Part shown: piece by piece, positions 25,765-34,515 of the stretch
Layout: each line of letters starts with the position of its first letter
How positions within the stretch are numbered: position 1 is the stretch's first letter
NCBI RefSeq assembly: GCF_900156375.1
Contig: NZ_FTNK01000019.1
Span: 1 to 64,000, forward strand
From: Paenibacillus macquariensis
GTDB taxonomy: Bacteria > Bacillota > Bacilli > Paenibacillales > Paenibacillaceae
DNA: 64,000 bases
Reading direction: 5' to 3'
Translations under genes and position numbers: made by a program
Notes under the pieces: generated by a model
Seen by the model: the letters and a program-made list of their open reading frames with translations, nothing else
What the model was told of the DNA's origin: nothing
Database searches by the model: none

Positions 25765-26634
25765 CTACAATCCGGTTGCTCCCGCTTCCTTCAGAGAACC
25801 AACCAACTCATTATGAATATGTCCATTACTAGCCACAACGTGCCTTACACTTAAATCATAAGGACGACCAAGAGTGTCCGTAACGATCCCCCCAGATTCC
25901 TTCACCAATAGCACACCTGCCGCTAGATCCCATGCATTCAGTCCAATTTCCCAAAATCCGCTGATTCTTCCTGTTGCAACATAAGCCAAGTGTAATGCTG
26001 CTGAACCACTGCAACGAATATTACGAACCTTCGGCGCTAAATGCTGAAGTCCTTCCATATTAATAGGCAATGCAAAATTCTGATCCGCTGGAAACCCTGT
26101 TGCTAGAAGACTTGTTGCGAGTGTCTCTTCATTCGATACGCTCGTGGTCCTACCATGTACATAGGCTCCCTTGCCTTTCTCAGCCACAAACAACTCATCC
26201 TTATTAGGGTCATAAATGACGCCAACAATGACTTCTCCCTTGTGAGCAAGGGCAATCGAAACCGCATAGAATGGATAACCATGTACATAATTCGTTGTAC
26301 CATCTAAAGGATCTACAATCCATAAGTATTCTTCTTGTAATGACTCATTCAAAGCCAGAGCAGAAGCTTCCGGTCCTGGCTCAACACCCTCTTCACCAAG
26401 AATAGCATGATCCGGGAAATGCGTCAGAATAAGCTTGCGAATCATTTGCTCTGCGCCTTTATCGACTTCCGTCACTAAATCTTGAGGAGAGAATTTGGTA
26501 TCTAATTCTTTTATCGTGCCTACTCTACTCTTGATCCATTCCCCAACCTTTGCTGCCGCATTAATAGCAACTGCAGTGTAGCCCTTGCTTGTCACGACAT
26601 AAGGTACTTTATCCTCTTGGTTCAAAGCAATCAT
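25765..26634 (-). CDS. Inositol monophosphatase family protein
   Basis: This 289-residue phosphatase has the Li+-sensitive Mg2+-dependent fold: the first motif LGEEGVEP, the metal site WIVDPLDGTTNYVHGYPFYA, and the C-terminal motif GLNAWDLAAGVLLVKESGG. Substrates in bacteria include inositol phosphate, 3'-phosphoadenosine-5'-phosphate and fructose-1,6-bisphosphate, so the precise role is open. The start is uncertain because the ribosome binding site (AGAAAGTAG) is weak. An N-terminal extension of about 15 residues precedes the fold. It appears to be a single-gene unit. Confidence 0.9.
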   Translation of the reverse strand: MIALNQEDKVPYVVTSKGYTAVAINAAAKVGEWIKSRVGTIKELDTKFSPQDLVTEVDKGAEQMIRKLILTHFPDHAILGEEGVEPGPEASALALNESLQEEYLWIVDPLDGTTNYVHGYPFYAVSIALAHKGEVIVGVIYDPNKDELFVAEKGKGAYVHGRTTSVSNEETLATSLLATGFPADQNFALPINMEGLQHLAPKVRNIRCSGSAALHLAYVATGRISGFWEIGLNAWDLAAGVLLVKESGGIVTDTLGRPYDLSVRHVVASNGHIHNELVGSLKEAGATGL

Positions 26635-26769
26635 CTACTTTCTATTATAAATCTAGCAGTTCATATCTTCATTTTACAAGTATACGTCATTCCTTGTTCA
26701 AAGTTTCGCCTAAATGATGCTTTTATAGCCCTTTTCGTATTCTATTATATCATCCATTATCAATATCAA

Positions 26770-26830
26770 ATAAAAAGTTCGTCCTTAGCCGCGCCTTTTC
26801 TTGGGCTTGGAACAAGAACGAACTTTGATA
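26770..26830 (-). terminator. Terminator of fabI
   Basis: AAAGTTCGT (26774-26782) and ACGAACTTT (26818-26826) are complementary; on the minus strand TTATTTG follows. The outer bases CAATATCAAA/TTTGATATTG extend the symmetry. The rest of the gap up to the next start holds nothing recognisable. Confidence 0.7.
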
Positions 26831-26880
26831 TTGTTCACATTTAAGTGATGTAGTGATTCAGGGTTGATGTAGTCAAAGGT

Positions 26881-27651
26881 CTATACCCCAACAATGTGAT
26901 ATCCACTATCAACATATATAACCTCACCCGTTATTCCACGTGACAAATGACTCATTAAAAACATCGCTGTGTCTCCTACTTCTGCTGTATCTGTTCCGCG
27001 ACGCAATGGCGCTTTCTCCTCAACAACCTTCAGCATAACATTAAAGTCTCCAATACCCTTAGCTGCTAAAGTACGAATTGGACCTGCTGAAATCGCATTG
27101 ACACGAATATTACGCTCCCCCAGATCATTAGCCAAATACATAACAGAAGATTCCAATGCAGCCTTAGCCACACCCATTACGTTATAATTACGCATTACAC
27201 GTACAGACCCCATATACGTTAGTGTCACGACACTACCACCTTCTGTCATAAGGGCCTGTAGCCGTTGTACGACAGCAACGAGCGAATACACGCTAACATC
27301 ATGAGCTAGAGCGAAACCATCTCTTGAAGTCTCATAGAATTGACCTGCCAAATCTTCACCTTTGGCAAAAGCAATACAGTGCGCAATCCCATGAATTACA
27401 CCGAATTCCCCTTTAAGCGTCTCCGTAAGTTGATCGATATCTGAATCGTTTGTAACGTCACAAGGAAGAACCAACGAGTTCGGAATCGTGTCCGCTAATT
27501 TACGTACACGTCCTTCTACCCGTTCACTTTCATATGTAAATGCAAGGCGCGCGCCTTCGGCTGCTAAGCTCTGAGCAATTCCCCAAGCGATGCTCCGATC
27601 ATTAGCGACACCCATCACAACTACATTTTTCCCTTCCAACAACTTACCCAT
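26881..27651 (-). CDS. fabI: Enoyl-[acyl-carrier-protein] reductase (NADH)
   Basis: This 256-residue short-chain dehydrogenase relative catalyses the last reduction of each fatty-acid elongation cycle and is the target of triclosan. It shows the FabI-specific cofactor region (VVMGVANDRSIAWGIAQSLA), the segment GIAHCIAFA, and the catalytic Tyr and Lys in YNVMGVAKAALES. Length is normal for the type. It stands alone. The upstream gap (27652-27766) holds the sequence TTTCACCTAGTG also seen before acnA; no convincing FapR site was found. Confidence 0.95.
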   Translation of the reverse strand: MGKLLEGKNVVVMGVANDRSIAWGIAQSLAAEGARLAFTYESERVEGRVRKLADTIPNSLVLPCDVTNDSDIDQLTETLKGEFGVIHGIAHCIAFAKGEDLAGQFYETSRDGFALAHDVSVYSLVAVVQRLQALMTEGGSVVTLTYMGSVRVMRNYNVMGVAKAALESSVMYLANDLGERNIRVNAISAGPIRTLAAKGIGDFNVMLKVVEEKAPLRRGTDTAEVGDTAMFLMSHLSRGITGEVIYVDSGYHIVGV

Positions 27652-27766
27652 CTATCGTTATCTCCCTTCAAGAACCCCAAAGTAATCATCATTACCGAGA
27701 TTTGTATTTTTATTTCAAAATACCTTATTTCACCTAGTGTTTCAAGTGTTTGATTCCCTTATTAAG

Positions 27767-28768
27767 TTAGGTAAGAATCTCGATGCTTGCTTCATCCAGA
27801 ATCGTTACCCCTTCAGATATGTTCTCTTTCATATCTTTCATCAGATCAAACAATGCAACATCTTTACTTTTAGCCTCAATCATAACATCCAAATGTTGAG
27901 TATCCCTCGAGATATGCCTCAAGAAATCAAGCAAAGGGCCAATCTCTATACCATCAGCATGGCTCCTTATATCCGTAACACTCCTTGGGCTAGATACGTG
28001 AATTTTAGGTGCAAGTGGCATACCTGGTAGCGTATCTGCTTGTGCAAGTGAACCTTGCCAAGTCTTAAGAATATCTGGCCATAACTCCCAAGGACGTTCT
28101 CCTTCATTGTTTACCCATTGATGATGAATATCTAGTACCATAGGTAACCCTGTGTTCTGACATACCCTCAACGTCTCGATCGCATTGAATGTCTTATCAT
28201 CATTCTCAAGCGTCAACCGTTCCTTAATATCCTGACTCAATTGTGAACAATGTTCTTCAAACCGTGCTGCCGAAGTGAGCTTGTCCCCATATGCCCCACC
28301 GATATGAATATTATTCTTAGCAGTGGCACTCAGTCCCATCGCTTTAAGCATAGCCACATGATGTTGTAGATCACGCACGGAGCTAATTAATACATCTGGA
28401 CGTGGCGTACTTAGTACGGTGAAATGGTCTGGATGAAAGGAAACCCGCATACCATGTTTGTGTACAAAATCTCCTATTTCAGCATATGAATCCTGTAGTA
28501 TAGCCATAGGATTCCAATCCGCAAGGTCCGGATGAGTCGCTAAAGGAACTAACTTAGAAGAGAATCGATATACTTTGATATCGTGCGCAACAGAATGTTT
28601 CAGAAGCCTTAACGTATTGTGTAAATTCTCCTGAGCAATTCGTTCCAACTTTCGAAGCGCCGCGTCACGATCCGCTAACTTAATAAAGCTTGCCATTGTC
28701 ATCGTCTTGGAAGGCGATGCATTCTGCACCACCATAGACATAGCTACATATCCGAAACGGACAATCAT
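27767..28768 (-). CDS. uvsE: UV DNA damage endonuclease
   Basis: This 333-residue protein matches the UVDE family, a TIM-barrel endonuclease that nicks DNA 5' of UV photoproducts and starts an alternative excision repair pathway. Typical segments are MIVRFGYVAMSM at the start, YRFSSKLVPLATHPDL, RVSFHPDHFTVLSTPRPDVL, NIHIGGAYGDK (metal site), LENDDKTF, and VLDIHHQWVN (metal His). The start codon overlaps the stop of the upstream small gene by 4 bp, so they are co-translated. It is likely a soluble cytoplasmic enzyme, possibly important in spores or dormant cells; this last point is inference. Confidence 0.93.
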   Translation of the reverse strand: MIVRFGYVAMSMVVQNASPSKTMTMASFIKLADRDAALRKLERIAQENLHNTLRLLKHSVAHDIKVYRFSSKLVPLATHPDLADWNPMAILQDSYAEIGDFVHKHGMRVSFHPDHFTVLSTPRPDVLISSVRDLQHHVAMLKAMGLSATAKNNIHIGGAYGDKLTSAARFEEHCSQLSQDIKERLTLENDDKTFNAIETLRVCQNTGLPMVLDIHHQWVNNEGERPWELWPDILKTWQGSLAQADTLPGMPLAPKIHVSSPRSVTDIRSHADGIEIGPLLDFLRHISRDTQHLDVMIEAKSKDVALFDLMKDMKENISEGVTILDEASIEILT

Positions 28769-29085
28769 ACTTTTTGTTCACTAAAGAACATCTCATACGC
28801 CAGATCTGTCTGAATACGGGATTCTTCCGGATTCAATTTGCGAATGAATTCCATCTCTACTTCCGTGACTTCGTCTCCCTGAAAGTTAATCTCAGCGATG
28901 CATCCAACAAGCTTAACGATGGCTATGGCTACATTATCAGGCGTGTAAGCAATAACTTTCTGTCCTGTAGGATAAACGCGAAAGCCCTTCTTTACCATTT
29001 TACCGCGTCCATACTCCATTAATTCATATAGTTCTTGCTCGCTCTTAAACTTACATACTGAATTGAATTCCGTCTGAAAACCCAT
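28765..29085 (-). CDS. Conserved hypothetical protein coupled to uvsE
   Basis: This 106-residue soluble protein was not recognised as a named family. It has no signal or membrane segment, is moderately acidic at its C-terminus, and contains a plausible alpha-beta pattern (YELMEYGRGKMVKKGFRVYP then TGQKVIAYTPDNVAIAIVKL). It is preceded by GAGGAATCTGGT and overlaps the uvsE start by 4 bp (ATGA), which supports a real, co-expressed gene. A link to DNA repair is only suggested by that coupling. Confidence 0.7.
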   Translation of the reverse strand: MGFQTEFNSVCKFKSEQELYELMEYGRGKMVKKGFRVYPTGQKVIAYTPDNVAIAIVKLVGCIAEINFQGDEVTEVEMEFIRKLNPEESRIQTDLAYEMFFSEQKV

Positions 29086-29133
29086 ACCAGATTCCTCTTT
29101 TCTATTATCAAGATCAAGGGGCTGAACTACAGA

Positions 29134-30225
29134 TTAGTTATTGTAATCCAGTGCCTGCTTGCTGGCGTAACGTTCTAATGCCAATTCAATCATACGATCT
29201 AGCAAAGCAGCATAACTTAATCCTGTCTCCCGCCACAATAGCGGATACATGCTGTAAGGCGTAAATCCAGGCATCGTGTTCAATTCGTTGATGAAGATAG
29301 CCCCATCTGATTTACGAACGAAAAAGTCAGCACGGCTAATGCCAGAACCTTCGATCGCTTGAAAAGCCACAATAGCAGCTTCTCTAATACGATCAGCCAT
29401 TTCTGAATCTAGTGGTGCTGGGATCAGCATCTGTGATTGACCATCCGTGTATTTAGCAGCGTAGTCATAATACTCACTTGAGGATACAATCTCACCCGGA
29501 ACAGAAGCCATAGGTTCATCATTTCCTAGAACGCTAACTTCAACTTCTCTAGCATCTACAAATTCTTCAACAATGACCTTAGTATCATAACGGAAAGCGA
29601 ATTCAACAGCTTTTGTGAGTTCTTCACGATCTTTCGCCTTAGAAACGCCTACGCTAGATCCTAAATTAGCCGGCTTAACAAAACATGGATATCCCAAATG
29701 ATCTTCCACACCTATGACAAGATCATAGCTATCACGCTTCCATTGGCTACGTGTGAAATAACGATAACCACATTGCGGCAACCCCGCTTCGCCAAACAAC
29801 TTCTTCATAACAACCTTATCCATCCCTGCAGCAGAAGCTAATACCCCTGCACCAACATAAGGTATATTAGCCATTTCGAATAATCCTTGAATCGTACCGT
29901 CTTCCCCAAAGGTTCCGTGAAGGATTGGGAACATAAGATCCAATTTCACGGCAGATTCGCCGTTTCCATTTAATCGAGCGAATAACACACTTAATGCAGC
30001 CTGTGTTCCCTCAACATTATTCTCAAGCTTAAGCTCTTCAATCCGTTCAAAAGGGGCCTGTCTTAGCTCCCCTTTGCGCCACTCGCCTTGCTTCGTAATA
30101 TAGAATGGAATAATTTCATATTTATTGTAATCAAAAGCGTTCATCACCGCAAAAGCCGATTGTAATGAAACCTCATGTTCCCCCGATTTACCGCCATATA
30201 CAACACCTACTGTAGATTTACTCAT
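29134..30225 (-). CDS. ddl: D-alanine--D-alanine ligase
   Basis: This 363-residue ATP-grasp ligase makes the D-Ala-D-Ala dipeptide for peptidoglycan. The N-terminal domain starts VGVVYGGKSGEHEVSLQSA; the ATP-grasp part shows PCFVKPANLGSSVGVSKA, IVEEFVDAREVEVSVLGND, and the C-terminal metal and Arg region FINELNTMPGFTPYSMYP. Length is in the range of the larger DdlA/VanA-like group. It stands alone. A 19-bp inverted repeat lies just upstream (30268-30354). Confidence 0.95.
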   Translation of the reverse strand: MSKSTVGVVYGGKSGEHEVSLQSAFAVMNAFDYNKYEIIPFYITKQGEWRKGELRQAPFERIEELKLENNVEGTQAALSVLFARLNGNGESAVKLDLMFPILHGTFGEDGTIQGLFEMANIPYVGAGVLASAAGMDKVVMKKLFGEAGLPQCGYRYFTRSQWKRDSYDLVIGVEDHLGYPCFVKPANLGSSVGVSKAKDREELTKAVEFAFRYDTKVIVEEFVDAREVEVSVLGNDEPMASVPGEIVSSSEYYDYAAKYTDGQSQMLIPAPLDSEMADRIREAAIVAFQAIEGSGISRADFFVRKSDGAIFINELNTMPGFTPYSMYPLLWRETGLSYAALLDRMIELALERYASKQALDYNN

Positions 30226-30267
30226 GCCTAACCTCTTTCTGCCATATATAATTTAATTTATCTCATC

Positions 30268-30354
30268 TATATAGATTGAACTAAAGACGAGCCCCCATGA
30301 TTCTCTTTATAAAAGATTGAACTTGTGAGCGCACACTTTAGTTCAATCTATATA
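30268..30354. repeat. 19-bp perfect inverted repeat with 49-nt loop
   Basis: The arms 30268-30286 (TATATAGATTGAACTAAAG) and 30336-30354 are exact reverse complements. The right arm ends 1 bp before the stop codon of the amidase gene, so it may help end that transcript. Part of the repeat recurs at 36675-36699. A shorter copy, AGATTGAACT, is inside the loop (30314-30323). Confidence 0.85.
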
Positions 30355-30355
30355 C

Positions 30356-31360
30356 CTAGAACACATCTGGAATATGTAAGAACTGATACCTCGTATTCTC
30401 CTGCCACGCATAGGAATCTTTGTAATCCCAATAACGGTGCCGACTACTTACGGTATTAGCATTTACTAAGGGCATTCCACCCGCATCATAGGCTGTCACA
30501 ATAGTGCTATGCTCATAGTTGCCATTGCCATCCCAATCATAGACGATGACATCACCCAACATAAGTTGTTCCGCCCGATCAACGACTTCTGCTCTCAGTC
30601 CCCAAGTGCTCGTTCTTAGCATCTGTTCTAAGCTGTTTGATACCGCCCAACTATAACTCCACCATTCCTTGCCACTAAGATATCCTTTGTACCACCATCC
30701 TGTAGCTCTGTTACCAGTATAGTGGATTGGAGCCCCCCCTGCAAAGAGACATTGCGAGATATAATTCGTGCAATTGACATCAAAAGCTGTGAATTCTGGA
30801 TTCTCTGAATCCCACCACTGATCGGCATAAGCAACAGCATCCTCTCTGCGATACTTCGAAGAACGACGCCCTGCTCCACCTCCCAATATATTTGCATTTA
30901 AATAGGGTCCCGTAGCTCCGCCATACATTTCTTCCGTTCCCTTAGAAGATAATACATTCTGTGAGAGAGGGTGATGTTCAGTAGTCAACTGTTCTACCGA
31001 AACAATGACCCATTCCTCTCCATCCCGAATAAATGTAAGTCGTTGCCGCTGTATTGTATCTTCTCGATGAGTCATCCCACCCTTCGTATAAAAAAGATGC
31101 GAATGAAGTTGTATATCTACAACCACTTCTTGAGGCGATTCATGAATCGTTCGTAACAGTGTCGCCCTTGTCTCACTTCGTACTGGCTGAGCATCTCGTA
31201 ACTTATACCAATCACCCAGTCTTTGTGTTCGTTCCGATCTCTCCATTAAATATGTTAAATCCGTTACGATCTGGTACCTCGTCTCTGCCCGATCATCGAT
31301 CTGAAATTGATTGTGTTGATTAACAAAAGTAAAAAGGACTTGCTTCCATTCCTGCTCCAT
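30356..31360 (-). CDS. Amidase domain-containing protein
   Basis: This 334-residue protein has an N-terminal region of unknown fold (about 1-165) and a C-terminal putative amidase domain (Amidase_6 type, about 165-334). The likely catalytic Cys is in FDVNCTNYISQCLFAGG and the His in YEHSTIVTAYDAGG; the tryptophan-rich WWYKGYLSGKEWWSYSW is typical of the family. Relatives hydrolyse cell-wall or amide substrates. No signal peptide is visible, so a cytoplasmic or released role is uncertain. The start at 31360 is preceded by AGGGAG; the longer frame begins without such a site. It ends at the 19-bp inverted repeat. Confidence 0.85.
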   Translation of the reverse strand: MEQEWKQVLFTFVNQHNQFQIDDRAETRYQIVTDLTYLMERSERTQRLGDWYKLRDAQPVRSETRATLLRTIHESPQEVVVDIQLHSHLFYTKGGMTHREDTIQRQRLTFIRDGEEWVIVSVEQLTTEHHPLSQNVLSSKGTEEMYGGATGPYLNANILGGGAGRRSSKYRREDAVAYADQWWDSENPEFTAFDVNCTNYISQCLFAGGAPIHYTGNRATGWWYKGYLSGKEWWSYSWAVSNSLEQMLRTSTWGLRAEVVDRAEQLMLGDVIVYDWDGNGNYEHSTIVTAYDAGGMPLVNANTVSSRHRYWDYKDSYAWQENTRYQFLHIPDVF

Positions 31361-31584
31361 AAGATCAATTCTCCCTTTATTGCAAATTGTACACACCTAT
31401 ATATTTCAATATATGAGCGTAATCCTTGCACTATCCATTTATTCTCTTGCCTATATAAACGCTTTGCATTCGATTTGGATTTAGATCTTGCTTCATTAAT
31501 GATGTATCAGAAATACGTTATGAACTACGTAGTTCACACCTGCGTATTTTTGAGAACTGAACTCCAAATAGAGTCAAAAACTTC

Positions 31585-31613
31585 TTTACTAGCTTCTATG
31601 TAAACGGTATAAT
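31585..31613 (+). promoter_or_regulatory. Candidate acnA promoter
   Basis: A -10 TATAAT (31608-31613) with a partial -35 TTTACT (31585-31590) at 17 bp spacing, about 80 bp upstream of acnA. The earlier part of the gap (31361-31580) holds no gene. Confidence 0.5.
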
Positions 31614-31641
31614 TAAATCAAATATCAAATTATGAAATTGC

Positions 31642-31658
31642 GTTTCACCTAGTGAAAC
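31642..31658. promoter_or_regulatory. Candidate operator palindrome before acnA
   Basis: GTTTCAC-CTA-GTGAAAC is a perfect 7+3+7 palindrome between the predicted promoter and the ribosome binding site. The core TTTCACCTAGTG also occurs at 27728-27739 upstream of fabI. Confidence 0.4.
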
Positions 31659-31694
31659 AAGAAGCGTTTTATACAAACAAGGAGGATCATGTGT

Positions 31695-34409
31695 ATGTCA
31701 GGAAAAGATCATTTCTCTACCGCTCGCAATCTAACAGTTGGTGACAAGAACTATCGTTACTACAGCCTACAATCTTTACAAGAACAAGGAATAGGTAGTA
31801 TCTCAACCCTCCCTTACTCCATTAAAGTATTACTAGAGGCTGCTGTCCGTCAGTTCGATGGACGAGCAATTACAGAAGAGCATATCCAACAGCTTGCTGA
31901 TTGGAATAAGGGTAGTGACGAAAGTAAAGAGATTCCGTTTATTCCCGCTCGTATTGTACTTCAAGATTTCACGGGTGTACCTGTCGTGGTCGATCTTGCT
32001 GCCATGCGTGACACCGTGAAGAAAGCTGGCGGAGACCCTAAGAAGATCAATCCACTTGTACCCGTGGACCTCGTAATCGATCACTCCGTTATGGTAGATG
32101 CATTCGGAACGCCGGACGCACTAGAATATAATATGGAAGTTGAATTTGAACGTAATGAGGAACGTTATCGCTTCTTGCGTTGGGCTCAAACTGCTTTCAA
32201 TAACTTCCGTGCTGTTCCACCAGCAACTGGAATTGTTCACCAAGTCAATCTTGAGTATCTTGCTTCTGTAGCTGCAACTAAGACTATTGATGGTGAGACT
32301 GTAGTCTATCCTGATTCCCTTGTAGGAACGGATTCACACACAACGATGATCAACGGACTTGGTGTTGTTGGTTGGGGTGTAGGTGGAATTGAAGCAGAAG
32401 CTGGAATGCTTGGGCAACCGTTGTATTTCATTATGCCTGAGGTCGTTGGATTTAAGCTCACAGGTAGCCTAACTGAAGGTGCAACTGCAACAGATTTAGC
32501 TCTTACTGTAACTCAAATCTTGCGTAAAAAAGGTGTTGTAGGTAAATTCGTTGAGTTCTTTGGCCCAGGCTTAGTTAACATTAGCCTAGCTGACCGTGCT
32601 ACCGTTGCTAATATGGCTCCAGAATATGGCGCTACCATTGGTTACTTCCCAGTAGACGATGAAACTTTGGCATACCTAAGAACTACTGGACGTCCTGATG
32701 AACAAGTTGAGCTTGTTGAAGCTTATTATAAAGCACAAGATATGTTCCGTACGGTAGATACAGTAGACCCTGAGTTCACAGAAATTATTGAACTAGATTT
32801 GGCTTCTATCGTACCTAGCTTAGCTGGACCGAAACGTCCACAGGACCGTATTGAATTGACGAACATGAAGGATGCCTTCAATGACATCATGCGTACACCT
32901 GTTGATAAAGGTGGATACGGCCTTAGCGATAGCAAAATCGAGCAAACTGTAAGCATTCAACATACCGATGGTTCAGTGAGCCAACTTGGAACGGGTGCAG
33001 TCGTTATTGCTGCAATTACAAGTTGTACGAACACTTCCAACCCAAGCGTTATGTTAGGTGCTGGACTACTTGCGAAGAAAGCCGTTGAACGTGGCTTGAA
33101 GAAACCAGGTTATGTGAAGAGCAGCTTAACACCAGGTTCACTCGTTGTAACCGAGTACTTGAAGAAAGCTGGACTACTTGAATCACTCGAAGCTCTTGGA
33201 TTCTATCTTGCTGGGTACGGATGTGCAACATGTATCGGTAACTCTGGCCCGCTACCAGATGAGGTGGCCCAAGCGGTTTCAGATAACGATCTAACTGTAG
33301 CTGCTGTACTATCAGGTAACCGTAACTTTGAGGGTCGTGTACATGCTCAAGTTAAAGCGAATTACCTAGCATCTCCACCATTGGTTGTAGCTTACGCTCT
33401 TGCAGGTACAGTTAATATTGACCTACAAAATGATCCTATTGGTTACGATCAGAATAATGAGCCTGTCTATCTGAAAGATATCTGGCCTACTTCAGCGGAA
33501 ATTAAGGAAGCTATTGCAATGGCAGTTACTCCTGAAATGTTCCGTCAGAAATATGAGAATGTATTTACTGCCAATGAGCGTTGGAACAACATTCCTGTAC
33601 CAGAAGGTGAACTGTATGAATGGGATGATAATTCCACATACATTCAGAATCCACCGTTCTTCGAGAATCTTGGCAGTGATCTAACGGACATTCAAGAAAT
33701 TCGCTCTGCTCGCGTATTAGCACTTCTTGGTGACTCGGTTACAACTGACCATATCTCACCAGCGGGGAATATTTCACCATCTAGCCCTGCAGGTCTTTAC
33801 TTGAAAGATCATGGCGTAGATCGTAAAGATTTCAACTCATACGGTTCCCGTCGTGGTAACCATGAAGTGATGATGAGAGGAACATTTGCCAACATTCGTA
33901 TTCGCAACCTTGTTGCTCCAGGCACAGAAGGCGGCGTAACTACAAATCTATTAACGGACGAAGTTATGTCCATCTATGATGCATCTATGGATTATCAAGT
34001 CCATAAACAGAACCTGATCGTCATCGCAGGTAAAGAATATGGAACTGGTAGTTCACGTGACTGGGCTGCTAAAGGAACTACTCTCCTTGGCGTCAAAGCT
34101 GTTATCGCTGAAAGTTACGAACGTATTCACCGTAGCAATCTCGTCGGTATGGGTGTTCTACCATTACAATTCCAAGATGGTTCCAGCTGGAAGAGCCTTG
34201 GTCTAAATGGTCGTGAAACCTTCGATATCCTTGGCGTGAACAATGATATTAAACCTAACCAAGAAGTTACGGTTACAGCAACACGTGAAGATGGTACGAA
34301 GTTTGACTTCACAGTTACAGCTCGTCTTGATAGTACCGTAGATGTGGATTACTACCATAACGGTGGAATTCTTCAAACCGTTCTACGTGAAATGATTAAG
34401 AACGGGTAA
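31695..34409 (+). CDS. acnA: Aconitate hydratase A
   Basis: This 904-residue [4Fe-4S] enzyme isomerises citrate to isocitrate in the TCA cycle and, when iron is lost, can bind mRNA as in Bacillus. Cluster ligands are seen in ITSCTNTSNPSVMLGAG and YGCATCIGNSGPL. The early segment LPYSIKVLLEAAVRQFDG and the C-terminal swivel domain (GKEYGTGSSRDWAAKG) are typical. The start at 31695 is 9 bases from GGAGG; the ATG at 31689 would be too close. It is a single-gene unit ending at a strong terminator, with a palindrome in its leader that could be an operator. Confidence 0.97.
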   Translation: MSGKDHFSTARNLTVGDKNYRYYSLQSLQEQGIGSISTLPYSIKVLLEAAVRQFDGRAITEEHIQQLADWNKGSDESKEIPFIPARIVLQDFTGVPVVVDLAAMRDTVKKAGGDPKKINPLVPVDLVIDHSVMVDAFGTPDALEYNMEVEFERNEERYRFLRWAQTAFNNFRAVPPATGIVHQVNLEYLASVAATKTIDGETVVYPDSLVGTDSHTTMINGLGVVGWGVGGIEAEAGMLGQPLYFIMPEVVGFKLTGSLTEGATATDLALTVTQILRKKGVVGKFVEFFGPGLVNISLADRATVANMAPEYGATIGYFPVDDETLAYLRTTGRPDEQVELVEAYYKAQDMFRTVDTVDPEFTEIIELDLASIVPSLAGPKRPQDRIELTNMKDAFNDIMRTPVDKGGYGLSDSKIEQTVSIQHTDGSVSQLGTGAVVIAAITSCTNTSNPSVMLGAGLLAKKAVERGLKKPGYVKSSLTPGSLVVTEYLKKAGLLESLEALGFYLAGYGCATCIGNSGPLPDEVAQAVSDNDLTVAAVLSGNRNFEGRVHAQVKANYLASPPLVVAYALAGTVNIDLQNDPIGYDQNNEPVYLKDIWPTSAEIKEAIAMAVTPEMFRQKYENVFTANERWNNIPVPEGELYEWDDNSTYIQNPPFFENLGSDLTDIQEIRSARVLALLGDSVTTDHISPAGNISPSSPAGLYLKDHGVDRKDFNSYGSRRGNHEVMMRGTFANIRIRNLVAPGTEGGVTTNLLTDEVMSIYDASMDYQVHKQNLIVIAGKEYGTGSSRDWAAKGTTLLGVKAVIAESYERIHRSNLVGMGVLPLQFQDGSSWKSLGLNGRETFDILGVNNDIKPNQEVTVTATREDGTKFDFTVTARLDSTVDVDYYHNGGILQTVLREMIKNG

Positions 34410-34446
34410 TTCATTAATAATCTATCTTTTATCTTTTATAAAATAT

Positions 34447-34489
34447 AAAACGGAGCCCCATGAAGATATCTTCATGGGGCTCCGTTTTT
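34447..34489. terminator. Bidirectional terminator between acnA and the permease
   Basis: A perfect stem of about 20 bp (core ACGGAGCCCCATGAAGAT) is followed by TTTTT on the plus strand and by A-rich flanks that give T on the other. Confidence 0.92.
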
Positions 34490-34515
34490 GCAATAAAAAG
34501 TGTTTAGATAATTTA

